Positions 44,270-53,902 of a DNA stretch of 64,000 nt are shown here, one piece after another. The notes beneath the pieces are model-generated. The model made no database searches and had not been told where the DNA came from. It worked only from the letters and a program-made list of their open reading frames with translations. Position 1 is the stretch's first letter; every line of letters starts with the position of its first letter. The stretch is from positions 372,001 through 436,000 of the forward strand of contig CAJQUW010005534.1 in the NCBI GenBank assembly GCA_907163375.1. Direction: 5' to 3'. The translations under genes and the position numbers were made by a program. The stretch comes from Prostheceraeus crozeri. Its lineage: Eukaryota > Platyhelminthes > Polycladida > Euryleptidae.

Positions 44270-45180
44270 TAGAATTTATTTCTCAATGTAACTTCCTTCG
44301 TTGTGAAGACACTTTCTCCAGCGAATCAGTAATTCATCAAATGTGGAGCGAGACCATGACTGTGGTTTGCTGTCAAAAAACCATTGAACTTCTTCTTTGA
44401 CTTGCTCAGGGGTCTCAAAGTGGCTTCCACGCAAATGCTTCTTCAAATGGTGAAATAAGAAGAAATCACTTGGCGCCAAAATCGGGACTGTAAGCGGGAT
44501 GGCTCACCTTCTTTAGACAAGAGTTTTCCATTGCTTCATTCACAAGAGATGCCGAATGGATTGGAGCGTTGTCGTGAAGAAGCCAGAGGTCACAATTTCT
44601 GGACTTTCGTCTTCGAAACAAACTTCGCTTGTTTCAATATATTGCAGTAGTACTTAGAGTTCAACGTCTCGTTAGCCTCCGCAAAATCGACCAGAATGAT
44701 TCCATTAGCATCCCAAAAGACACTCAACATCAAGCAACGACGATGCGATGTCCCGGCTCGAAGCTTTAAACTTGGCTTTTCATTCGGAAACTTCCATTCT
44801 GCGGAGTCTCGTTTGCTCTCCGGTGCATACAAAGAAAGCGGTGTCTCATCTTCAGTGATGATGTTTAAGAGAAAAGATTCGCCAAGTTCTTCGAACAGCG
44901 TTAGATTTTCAAGGCAAGCTTGTTGCCGTCGATCTTGAAGTTCGGAAGTCAAGAACTTTGGAACAAAGCGACTGCAAAGTTTACGCAACCCCATTTCTTT
45001 CAGAAGAGAGTGACACGAACCAATGCTTACGTTGATGGCATTTGCGAGGCTTGACACTGTTATGCGACGTTGCTCCTTCACAAGTTTTTCAATATGGAAT
45101 AACTTTTCAGAATTGTCGATTTCCAAAGGCCGGCCAGGTTTGTCGTTGTCGAAGACGGAGTCCCTTCCTCTTTTTTTCCT
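44270..45180 (-). mobile_element. mariner transposase fragment
   Basis: Minus frames carry helix-turn-helix sequence (RRITVSSLANAINVSIGSCH), then ITEDETPLSLYAPESKRDSA, LSVFWDANGIILVDFAE, LHDNAPIHSASLVNEAMENS, YSPDFGAK and DFFLFHHLKKHLRGSHFETP. The catalytic aspartates (EDET, HDNAP, YSPD) identify mariner; 29 residues separate the last two in the visible frames. It is N-terminally truncated and has at least two frame changes, so inactive. It abuts the LINE at 45.18 kb. Confidence 0.9.
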
Positions 45181-47468
45181 CTCGGTCAGACAGGAATGAT
45201 GTGAACCACTGCAGAGAATTTCCAGACACTCCAAATGAGTAAAGAGAGGCGACGTAACAAGATTGAATGGCTCACAGTGTCGAATGCCGATGTCAAGTCC
45301 AAACTTGCCACAGCAGAGATGTTTCCATCATCCATTTCGTTGAAAATATCTGAAGTGAGTTTCAGAATGGCACTTTCCGTGGAATAACCTGACCGGTACG
45401 CCGATTGATTTGGAGGCAGGAGACTGTTGGACTCCAAGTACAAACGTAATTGAGACGTGACTATCCTTTCCAGTAGTTTGGACAACACAAGTAAATTTGA
45501 AACAGGACGATAGGAGCTGGTAGAATGTGGATCAGTTGTTAATTTCTTCTGCACAGGTGTCACGATTGCTTTCTTCCAATGATTAGGGAAGACTCCGAGA
45601 GAAAGAGAAATATCAAACAGCTGAGCCAGGAAAGGAGCGATAAGATCAGCGCATTCTTTGAGGAAGTTGGTTTTGATAGGATCACGAGAGGAACTCTTGT
45701 TAGGAAGTTTCTGCAGAAAAGAAATCACAGTACCAGGAGACACTGGTAGAAACTGATGGAAATCGGATGGAGCAGCATCGGATAAGTCAGCGTCACTAGA
45801 AGGAGGTAATGGGATAGAATCACGAATAGCAGATAATTTGTTATTGAAATAGTCATGAAAATCACTGGCAGTGAACGATGGGGAAGGAGGGGTGTGACTT
45901 CGAGCCATGAGGCAGTCAAGGGATTGCCAAAGAGACTTGGGATTGTGAATGTCTGATGACAGTTTATCTTGCCAATATAGAGATTTCTTAATACGTAGCA
46001 GTGCGCGATATATGCGAAGCCCTTCTTTCCAGAGAATATAAGGTAGATTTGGATCAGGAGTCGAAGCAGATGTAAGTTTAACTTGTCGCTCAAGATGGCG
46101 AATACACTTCTTTGCCTCCCGACAATCAGAGTCAAACCATGGATTAGAGGGTCGTACACGGCGTCGGGACGTTTTCTCTGGAATAAGAGAGTCGAGTGTT
46201 GTGTTGAAGGTCTGTTCAAATAGAGCTACGAGTTCATTTGGGTCATCAGACCAAGATGAAGCATCACATAGAGGCGAAGAAAGTAGGCTGTCACGAAGTT
46301 CGGACACATTCAATTTGCTCCATGGGCGAAATGTTAAATCCTTGTAAATGATAGGAGGTCGATGAAAAGAGCAGGTCTAGCGTAGTAGTGAATGGTCAGA
46401 TAGACCTGGATCCGAAACTACCACCGAACTAGGAAAATTTGGGACAGAAGAAAACAAAACGTCCGGCGTACCACCACCAGCATGTGTTGGTGTATCGACC
46501 TTGCTTGTAAATCCAAAGCAGGACATGAGATCAAATAATTTGATGGTATTTGAATCGGAGAGACGTTCAAGATGGACATTCAGGTCACCAGATATCAACA
46601 CAGTGTCCGACAGTGTTGTCAGTTGCTCGAGGACGTCGGAGAGCTCATCATAGAAAGTAGTATTGATTGGGCCTGTTCTGTAGCAAAGTAGCACTATGCA
46701 TACAGAAGGACCACTGACGAGGCGGACACATAAACATTCGAACGATGTAGGATCAACAGAAAGTGTAATACGTGTGAGTTTGAAAGCTCCTGGCGCAATG
46801 ATAAGGACACCTCCGTGATTGGTCACTAGGGACTGGTCGGTCAAAGGATCACGCGGTCGACCTCTCTCAACAACAGTAAGATTATCCTGAAGTATCCTGC
46901 AAATGGCAATGGAATCGGAATCATGCCAGGTTTCGGTCAACAAAAGAACATCGATCGATCTAGTGCGACGTAGATTAAGAACATCATCAACCTTGTTAAG
47001 CAAAGATCTGATGTTAAGGAGGCCAAACGTGAGACGAGAAGGCGGTCTATCACAATGACGCTCAGGTCGCGGTAATGACAGGATGGCAGGTGGTCGACGA
47101 TCAGAACCAGGCGGTTTATTAACAGCTGACGGAGGAGGGAAATCCTTTCTAGTGGGAGAAATGCATGACGTCACAAAATCAGTTACAGGCAAATATTGAG
47201 GAATGAGGCGACCAGCTGGGCGATTGGAAACGGGCGAGAACTGCGCATCTTCGGGAAAAATCTGACAACGATGAGATTCGCGCAGTGGCAGCGAGGTGAC
47301 TGCAGGTCGGACAGCGTAGCAAGAAGGCTGGTAAGACCGAGAAGGAGTGGGCTTGGGGAGAAGGCGGAGGAACCACAGACGTCTTTTGATGTAGCAAGGA
47401 AGATGAGTGGCGTGCGGACGAAGCTGCAATAGTTGAGAACGAGAGTACATTGTGCGATGGGAATTCAT
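45181..47468 (-). mobile_element. L2/CR1-like LINE, endonuclease and partial reverse transcriptase
   Basis: An apurinic-type endonuclease (LTFGLLNIRSLLNKVDDVLN, LLTETWHDSDS, VLISGDLNVHLERL, DPGLSDHSLLR) is followed in the same frame, after a single TAG at 46,377-46,379, by a reverse transcriptase (NHWKKAIVTPVQKK, SSYRPVSNLLVLSKLLERIV, NQSAYRSGYSTESAILKL, ASLDLTSAFDTVSHSILLRR). A frameshift near 45,235 leads to FGVSGNSLQWFTSFLSDRE, then mariner sequence starts. The palm FADD region onward is missing. The upstream charged leader (47,020-47,468) may be the N-terminal linker of ORF2. Confidence 0.88.
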
Positions 47469-47689
47469 GTGCGCAGTTGTTTAATGTGATGAATTTGATC
47501 ATAAATCATAGAAGCATACGATTGGATCAATGCAAAATAGTCTCAAAATGAAGCTGCTGACTGGAGGATCATGAAGATGTAAAATACACGATGAAAGATA
47601 TATCAGTCATGAATGGTGAAGCAAAAACCAGTAGATGTAAAGCGCAAAGTGCGAGACGGCTGCAGAGACGTCCGCCTCGCCCCAGCGCT

Positions 47690-48175
47690 AAGGGAAGAGT
47701 GAAACAATGTTCCAAGAGATAAACAATACACTTACGGCAACAGAGTTTGGGCAGAGAAGAACACTTACAAGTATTACAATTGGGAGGACATACTGGTACA
47801 TCTAATCGATGTTCACTACACACAAGATTTCCGTTTGTGAGAGCGAAAATTAACATCTACAAAATCAGATGACCCGGTCCTATGGATTAGAGAATCACAT
47901 TTTATAGAAAAAACATAATTTACAATAGGTAAAGCTAAGTACGATTTTTGAGCTGAGCGTTCACGTCGAGCTTCCTCAGGTTTGAAGTAAAACGCACGTC
48001 CTCTGGCACGTTTTATGATGCGTAGAGGGCATCCATTCTGAATGAGCATATTCTCTACTAAAATCAGACTGGACTGAATAAACTGTGAAGACCTCAGTCT
48101 AATTGTACGCAGAAAACTCGAAGCCATTCTCATTTTGAATTGCACCGGATGATGTGAGCTTTTTATGAAGCCCAT
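47690..48175 (-). mobile_element. Penelope-like fragment (region before GIY-YIG)
   Basis: Minus frames read LVENMLIQNGCPLRIIKRAR, YLALPIVNYVFSIKC, VDVNFRSHKRKSCV, then CSEHRLDVPVCPPNCNTCKC and KLCCRKCIVYLL. This matches the Penelope linker (NGYP...I, LPYV, C..C) leading into a GIY-YIG nuclease, which is cut off where the LINE begins. Two frames are used. Orientation is opposite to the 48.9-kb copy. Confidence 0.55.
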
Positions 48176-48263
48176 TCACTCCGATTTTATTCTGCCACAA
48201 AAGTAGACTCAATTTTCTTCAGAAGACGTATTTTCTTGTCACTGCTTATTTACGTTTTACTTT

Positions 48264-48304
48264 GCTTGCCCGAGGACGGATTAAGCCATCATCCGAAAGC
48301 TTGC
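48264..48304 (+). repeat. Hammerhead-like motif
   Basis: TTGCCCGAGGACGGATTAAG then CCATCATCCGAAAGCTTGC: stem GGAT/ATCC followed by GAAA, with GAGGA in place of GATGA. Typical of decayed Penelope-like ends. Confidence 0.4.
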
Positions 48305-48429
48305 GAAATAAACAATGAAAAGAAAAAAAGTATTCTGAAGGAAAATAAGTCAGTAGACTTCAACGTAATGTTTGCAGTCATTTCATTATTATTTTGTAAC
48401 ATGTGTCAAGTGACATCCGTGACAAAATA

Positions 48430-48618
48430 TTAGCTTGGTTGCGTTTCTCGCAAAATTAGCTGGATTTCTCTCAAATTTTCGCTGTCTGATAATGTTGATG
48501 TCTCAATACTACCAATGCAACGGTTACTACGACTGAAATTTACATCCTCCAAAGATTGCGCAGATGTGAAAAAGTTTGACTTGAGATTAAGACTGTGACC
48601 ATTCTGTGAGCATGCCAT
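48430..48618 (-). CDS. Short open frame, possible upstream AHI1 exon (unproven)
   Basis: The frame starts at a good initiation context (AAAATGG) and reads MACSQNGHSLNLKSNFFTSA, then SLEDVNFS. The visible frame runs 62 codons to a stop. A weak donor (GTAGTA) after codon 35 would leave phase 1, which is what the first placed AHI1 exon needs. I see no homology to any jouberin N terminus, and it lies between Penelope-like fragments, so this may be chance. Confidence 0.15.
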   Translation of the reverse strand: MACSQNGHSLNLKSNFFTSAQSLEDVNFSRSNRCIGSIETSTLSDSENLREIQLILRETQPS

Positions 48619-48904
48619 TTTGGAGACTTACTAAATCTGAAGCTTGCATTATGTTTGAAACACAATTGGTCAACTTCTTTGTCGAAAAAAGCAGTATCAA
48701 GGTAAATCTGTAACCAGGTAGCGGAATGTAATCTACATAATAAATATCACGTTTTTGCATAAATGATACTGATCATTTTAGCACTCCGCTTCGCATGATG
48801 AAAATCTTCAAGTAGCTTCACTTGGAAAGGGAGTTCCTTAAGAACATGCCTCATCTGTCTTTCATAGGCAATTGATCGTCTTTTTCCAGCAGGAAGCCCA
48901 CTAT

Positions 48905-50260
48905 AATTTTTTGTAGCAAATAAAATAGCAAAAGTCAGATAGATGGAGTAGCAATGGAAAGTCCACTCAGCTGCATTTTTGCAGAAATATTCATGGATCA
49001 TATGGAAAGTCAGTTTTTCTCCAGTAACAACATGCCTTCCTTTTATGTTCGCTATGTCGATGATATATTTTGCGTTTTTGAAGACAAATCAAAGATTGAT
49101 GCTTTTCTTCTCTTCATCAACTCCAGACATCCAAATTTAAAATTCACTTGTGAATCAGAGAAAAGCAACAAACTCGCTTTTCTTGATGTCATGTTGCATA
49201 GACAATCGACTTCGGTTGAATATAGTTTGTATCGCAAGCCATCGAATACTCATATTCAACTGAATTTTCGTTCCAATGTTCCAATGAATTGGAAAAGAGG
49301 TTTGATAATTGGCAGCATTTACCGTGCTTATCGGCTATCCAGCAGCTGGGAGTTGTTTCACGAAGAAATAAGAAAATTGAAAAAAAATTTTAGCAGCAAA
49401 CAATTACCCTTTGTGGTTTGTGGAGAAACATCTGAAAGAGACGCTTGACAAAATTGTAATTCCTAGACAAGTAAACCAAGAAGACTCAATGAGTGATGAA
49501 AGTAACATCCGACTTTTACTTTCAGATATTTTGACAAGGAAAGTATCATGTATTGTAGACGTGTTAAAAGGCTGATACCTGTGAAAATAAGACCACATTG
49601 TGCTTTTTCTTTTCGTAGCACCAGACTGCGAGAGTTTTTTCCTCTGAAGTCTCCTACCCCGAGGTCCCTTGTCTCATCGGTGGTTTATGAATTCAAGTGT
49701 ACTGGTGATCAGTATACCACATACATCGGGGTATCTAGGTAACACGACATCTAGGTAGAAGATTTCATGAACATGCGTCAAGACCTGGTCCAATTTTCGA
49801 CCATTTACTAGAATGTAATACCTGCAGCAGACGTGACATCATGAACAATGTTTCGATCATTTACAAAACTCATTTTGTTCGTATTTCCGAGGCCCTCTTT
49901 ATAAAGAAGAGGTCCCCAATTTTAAACAGTCAACTTTCTCATTCAGGCTCTTCATTTCATCTTTCTGTTTTCTGATGTCTCTTCTTATTTTTTTTTGCCT
50001 TTAGTAGTTATATCATTTCTTTGGTGTTTTGAACATAGTCTTTGCTGGCCATAGATTTATCTAGGTTTTACAGTACTGTATAGCTTGATAATTTTGAATA
50101 TCTTTTGTAGAAATTTATGTGCATGTACCCTTCAGTTAGATTGTTTCCCTGATGACGGTAGGTTGTTCCTACAGAAAGGCCTTGGTTTGCATTCAAAATT
50201 ATTTAAGTACAATTTGCGATGAAAAGTGGTCATTTTGCTATTTTATTTGCTACAAAAATT
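48905..50260 (+). mobile_element. Penelope-like element fragment between short inverted repeats
   Basis: AATTTTTTGTAGCAAATAAA (48,905 on) recurs inverted at 50,233-50,260, about 28 bp with one T indel. Between them lie reverse transcriptase and GIY-YIG sequence and a hammerhead-like motif at 50,147-50,180 (CTGATGA, stem GTAGG/CCTAC, GAAA, no GTC). The copy is truncated at its 5' side. Confidence 0.8.
48954..49448 (+). CDS. Penelope-like reverse transcriptase, C-terminal part
   Basis: It reads MESPLSCIFAEIFMDHMESQ, YVRYVDDIFCVFEDKSKIDA, KLAFLDVMLHRQSTSVEYSL, YRKPSNTHIQLNFRSNVP and WKRGLIIGSIYRAYRLSSS. (G)SPLS, YVDD and FLDV...YRKPSNT are the standard Penelope motifs. The N-terminal two-thirds is absent. 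Downstream at about 49,680-49,950 a GIY-YIG region continues in more than one frame (VVYEFKCTG, YTTYIGVSR, RRFHEHASRPGP, SEALFIKKR). Confidence 0.85.
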   Translation: MESPLSCIFAEIFMDHMESQFFSSNNMPSFYVRYVDDIFCVFEDKSKIDAFLLFINSRHPNLKFTCESEKSNKLAFLDVMLHRQSTSVEYSLYRKPSNTHIQLNFRSNVPMNWKRGLIIGSIYRAYRLSSSWELFHEEIRKLKKNFSSKQLPFVVCGETSERDA

Positions 50261-51321
50261 GATCGTCTCATCAAGAAAAATTGCGATTGCTGCAAACAAT
50301 TAATCCATCCAGCACAGAAATATGCACCTACTATGCTCAGAGAAAGAGTGAATTCGATAATCTGGCATTACCAATGAAGCCAAGTGCTTCAGATTGGAAC
50401 ACACAAATTGACAATATCGAGCCAGTGGGTGCACTTTCTAGATTATAGCTGACAGACTCGCTTTTGTCTCATTATTTAGCCTCAAATCCATGACATATTG
50501 CTAAATAATAAACACATGACTTTCTTACTGATTTCTACGTCCGCCATAACAGACGCCGAGTAACTGTAGTAATTAAGTTAATGAAGAAATATTTTCTAGA
50601 GACTCAAACAAATTTCAAGGTCGCCTTGATATTTGTCCAAATATATATTTATTTATAAAAGTACTTCTTCAGCGCACAATTAATTGAGAAGAAGAGAATA
50701 TGGCTCATACATGGAGCAGTTTTGTCCATTGATTCATCATTTGACCGCAGTGTCAGCACTTGTTTTCATTTCAATTTTCTGCTTCCGTTCATTCCTTGAT
50801 GAAAGTCGCTAGAATTTTTGTCTTATCTGGTTTCTTCCTGCATCCACATGTTTTACGCAATGTGCAAGGAGGAACATATTTTGTTCTAGGGAATCAAATG
50901 TATGGACGTGACCGCATTATTATAATCCCTACCGGCAAAGTTATGATCTGAAAAGATGCAAATTTATTCATGGAGTTCATATGGAATTGTCAAAGATACT
51001 CAGCATTTGATTGCATCGTTTACTACAGCTCCAATATACGTTTCATTCTTGTCACAATGCAGGTATTAATGGAGAAATGGTGAAAATATTGTAGGGACAG
51101 GAATGGGACAGTTCATAGAGTACGGGAATCGCCCTGGAATCGCACTGCTTTTGTTTTGCTACGCAGAATAATAATTCTACTTATTTCGAAGACATTGGCG
51201 AACATACTTTCAAATCTAACTGCTGATTTATTCTTAATATTGTCTTTCCATCAATCCTATATATTAATGCTCAAGTCACCTTTATAGGAGCTACTCATAA
51301 GGATTGTCGTCCATTACATGA
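50261..51321 (+). other. Putative 5' flank of the UBALD-like gene
   Basis: About 1 kb upstream of the first coding exon, after the Penelope-like fragment ends. I see no transposon similarity and no convincing coding frame. It should contain the UBALD promoter and 5' UTR, but I cannot point to a core promoter element. Confidence 0.3.
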
Positions 51322-51447
51322 ATGGCCAGCCAATCCGATAGCAATGGGGATGCTCACAGAGTTCTTATCAGTAATTTTGTTCAAGCGGTAGCATGTCATT
51401 CTGATCAAGCACAAGACTATCTTAAGGCAGCACATTGGGACTTTCAA
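51322..51447 (+). CDS. UBALD-like protein, first coding exon (UBA-like domain)
   Basis: The exon starts at MASQSDSNGD and encodes HRVLISNFVQAVACHSDQAQ then DYLKAAHWDFQ, ending at a strong donor (GTGAGTATG). This closely matches the N terminus of UBALD1/UBALD2 (FAM100) as I remember it: [20 protein letters not shown] then QLLQAAHWQFE. The exon/intron break follows the same HWxF position. UBALD proteins carry a UBA-like domain and are otherwise little characterised. I could not find the following exon (expected to begin ALSxFFQE) in the remaining 12.5 kb, so the intron probably continues past the window. It points away from AHI1, suggesting a divergent pair. Confidence 0.75.
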
Positions 51448-51624
51448 GTGAGTATGTTTTGTTGTATATGTCTATTTGAAGTATCATTTTGCACATCCAC
51501 AAAGTGATCGTGATCAACTCAAGAGGGATGCTGCTTCTCATTATTATATATTGTAAAGCTACATCGTGACACAGGCCTAGCAAATGATATGAATGAAATG
51601 AGAGGGAAGCGATATTTAGAATGA

Positions 51625-51750
51625 ATGGGATGTGCGACTGTTAGGCTTCGAACCTGCAACATTATATTTTCCTGGCCATTCGTTCTATGATCATGAGCTA
51701 CAGTTGCCCTTGTGACACCGATGTCGATTGGCAGGATCAATTCCTTAACA
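51625..51750 (-). repeat. Diverged tRNA-SINE copy
   Basis: Minus strand: TTGATCCTGCCAATCGACA, a degenerate A-box region, then GCAGGTTCGAAGCCTAACAG and CGCACATC. It matches the 57.1- and 61.8-kb SINE copies in order but with many changes. Confidence 0.65.
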
Positions 51751-51875
51751 TACATCAGTTACCATAGCAATATCATAAGAAGCAATGAACAAATAGTTCG
51801 TCACAGTTTTCATTGTCGATGCAAACACCAATGGCGGTAAACAAAGTTCACTGAAGCATCTGACGCCGCATCACA

Positions 51876-51945
51876 AATACAATTAACAACATGAATGAAA
51901 TTAGACGAACGAAATCTATTTGCCATGCAAAAGGTGTGTGGCCTT
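51876..51945 (-). repeat. SINE tail fragment
   Basis: Minus strand: CACCTTTTGCATGGCAAAT then TTTCATTCATGTTGTTAATT, matching the 3' tail of the 57.1/61.8-kb SINE (CATCTTTTGCATGGCAATTT). The tRNA-like head is missing here. Confidence 0.6.
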
Positions 51946-52014
51946 GGGACTCCAGCCTATGCCTCCAGTATGTCTAGGCCTGTGGCTCTACAATCAAAAT
52001 CAAATAATAGTGCG

Positions 52015-52570
52015 GCATCCAGAACGAGTTTCTGTAGGGAACGAAACCGAAAATGAGTCTTTCAAAAAATGATGTGCGCCCTTTGCCTACTACGAAACGG
52101 CGCGTCTTCCGAGTTCTAGTGAGTGCCTCTTCTTGTCAGACAGGTTCAAAGAAAAGCATTAATCCAATGTAACGCAGATTGCAGTTTTTGGTTAATTGAA
52201 TTTATTTGTGCTTTCTCTGATTAAGCGAAAAGTACTAATCCCAGTCATAATTTTTGGCGTGGAATGTGTTCTGGCCATTTCCTTTCATGTTCATGCACCC
52301 CTGTCTATAAAGATATACACATTTAGATTTTGCAAGCCTCTCAATGTCGACAAACACAAGTATTTTGAGCAACTTTATCCACATCGAACCTTATTCTCAA
52401 ATACATTGTCGATCAGAAGTATGATAATATCACATGTACATCATAAGAATTGACCTGAAAACATTCCATGTCAAAATTTTTGACTCTGGCCTTAGTACTT
52501 TCCGTTTTATCAAAGAAAACATAGAAAATTTCATTTTAGCCAAGAACTTTAATCTGCGTCGCATTCGCAG
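52015..52570 (+). repeat. Third copy of the palindromic MITE family
   Basis: It shares CCAGAACGAGTTTCTG, GGGAACGAAACCGAAAATGA, TAATTTTTGGCGTGGAATGT and GGCCATTTCCTTTCATGT with the 17.3-kb element. A partial right arm (GGCCTTAGTACTTTCCGTTT, GAAAATTTCATTTTAGCC) follows at about 52,490. Diverged. Confidence 0.7.
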
Positions 52571-52659
52571 GCCTCCCAGCGCTCCTATTTTTCTGTATTT
52601 CCTATTTTTTCTCCTATTTTTCCTATATTTTGTTTGCTGTGGACAATGGAAGTCAGTCA

Positions 52660-53060
52660 TTCCCGTTATAGTTTTGCATCTTGTGATGGTATGAAGGACA
52701 TTTTTCAAACTAAGTTTCCTGAAGAAGCAGCAAATTTTTCTATCAGCTCATCAAAAGTGTCACATCTGATCAGCGAGGCAACAGGACCATATTTAATTAA
52801 ACATCATTTAAAGAAATTTACTCATGGGTCACGCAACTACTGATGATCTTAGAGAGAAGATAATAGGTGCAATCGAAGAGTCAAAACTGAAGTTATATGC
52901 TCTTCCAATGGCTTTTGACATTACCTACCTGCATACCTAAATCACTTGTATGACATGTTGGCTTTATCCATCAAAGATGTCAGTGAGTTTGACTTTCACA
53001 AAAAAGTTTGAACATCAGAATGCTCAGAAAAGCCAAATTTAGACCTCCCACGCGTCGCCG
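52660..53060 (+). mobile_element. Possible DNA-transposase remnant (hAT-like)
   Basis: The plus frame reads CDGMKDIFQTKFPEEAANFS, SSKVSHLISEATGPYL and IKHHLKKFTHGSRNY, which resembles transposase-derived proteins of the hAT-like type (F...A..FSLG.TK..Y.I..GL.PY). Downstream frames are broken. I would not assign it beyond that. Confidence 0.35.
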
Positions 53061-53900
53061 TAAAGCTGTGAAAAAAGTAAATTTTGGATTTTATCTGACA
53101 AGATGACCGCAAAATCCGTAGGATTATCCCACAAGTTATCCAAAAATTTATTTATTTACATCTATTTGAACAACCGCATGATTCTAGACTGGGGTAGGGG
53201 GAACTCATGTCGAGCACAATGGAAATTACGTCGACATTTGGCAATAACACAGCATATGCTACACCAAGAAGGTATGAGAAGTCGATGTCACATACTGCAT
53301 GATCCCACCATTTTGTTGACAGCCTTTTTCTATTATTGTCTTCAGCCGTTGTTCTCCATCTTCTGCAGTTCCTCTTCCCCGATCCTGTAATAAGAATACT
53401 GCAGCTAAATATTTTTTTGCGTACAGTTTTAATTGTGTGGCTAGAAAATAGACATAATGACTGTCTTTTACTAAGAGTAATGTCATATTCTTGACTAAGT
53501 TTCTTTTTTTTCGAAAAAAGTGTATGGCACACTTTCTGGATGAGAAACCGACCTGATACAAATAAACTCCAATATCATTTTTAATCACAACAATGCCACC
53601 ACATGTTTATGCTCTCAAATCTCAAAGGATATCTACCTGGTGCTACATATTTTTCATTCATCCTACAGCACTTCATGCGATGGCGCAGAAAGTCCAAGTT
53701 CCGACTTGCGAGTCTGTCCGCCGTGTAGGTGCAATCATTCTAATCAGCGGTTGCACATGTTCACCGGGTCTGATTTGCTACTATTTTGATTTGCCAGGAT
53801 ATGCACGCTTCGTGCCTGTTTGCCGTTGTAAGTGTAGCACACCTTATTGCGAAGAATCTGAACTCAGATGCAAGCAAATCTTAATCCGAACCGCTGATGC
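53061..53900. other. Stretch with nothing recognised
   Basis: AT-rich sequence with overlapping chance frames on both strands. The 53,593-53,970 plus frame is cysteine-containing but has no recognised homologue. Confidence 0.35.
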
Positions 53901-53902
53901 AA

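Noticed and set aside
47196-47432. Plus-strand frame
   Set aside because: Shadow of the LINE ORF2 leader on the minus strand.
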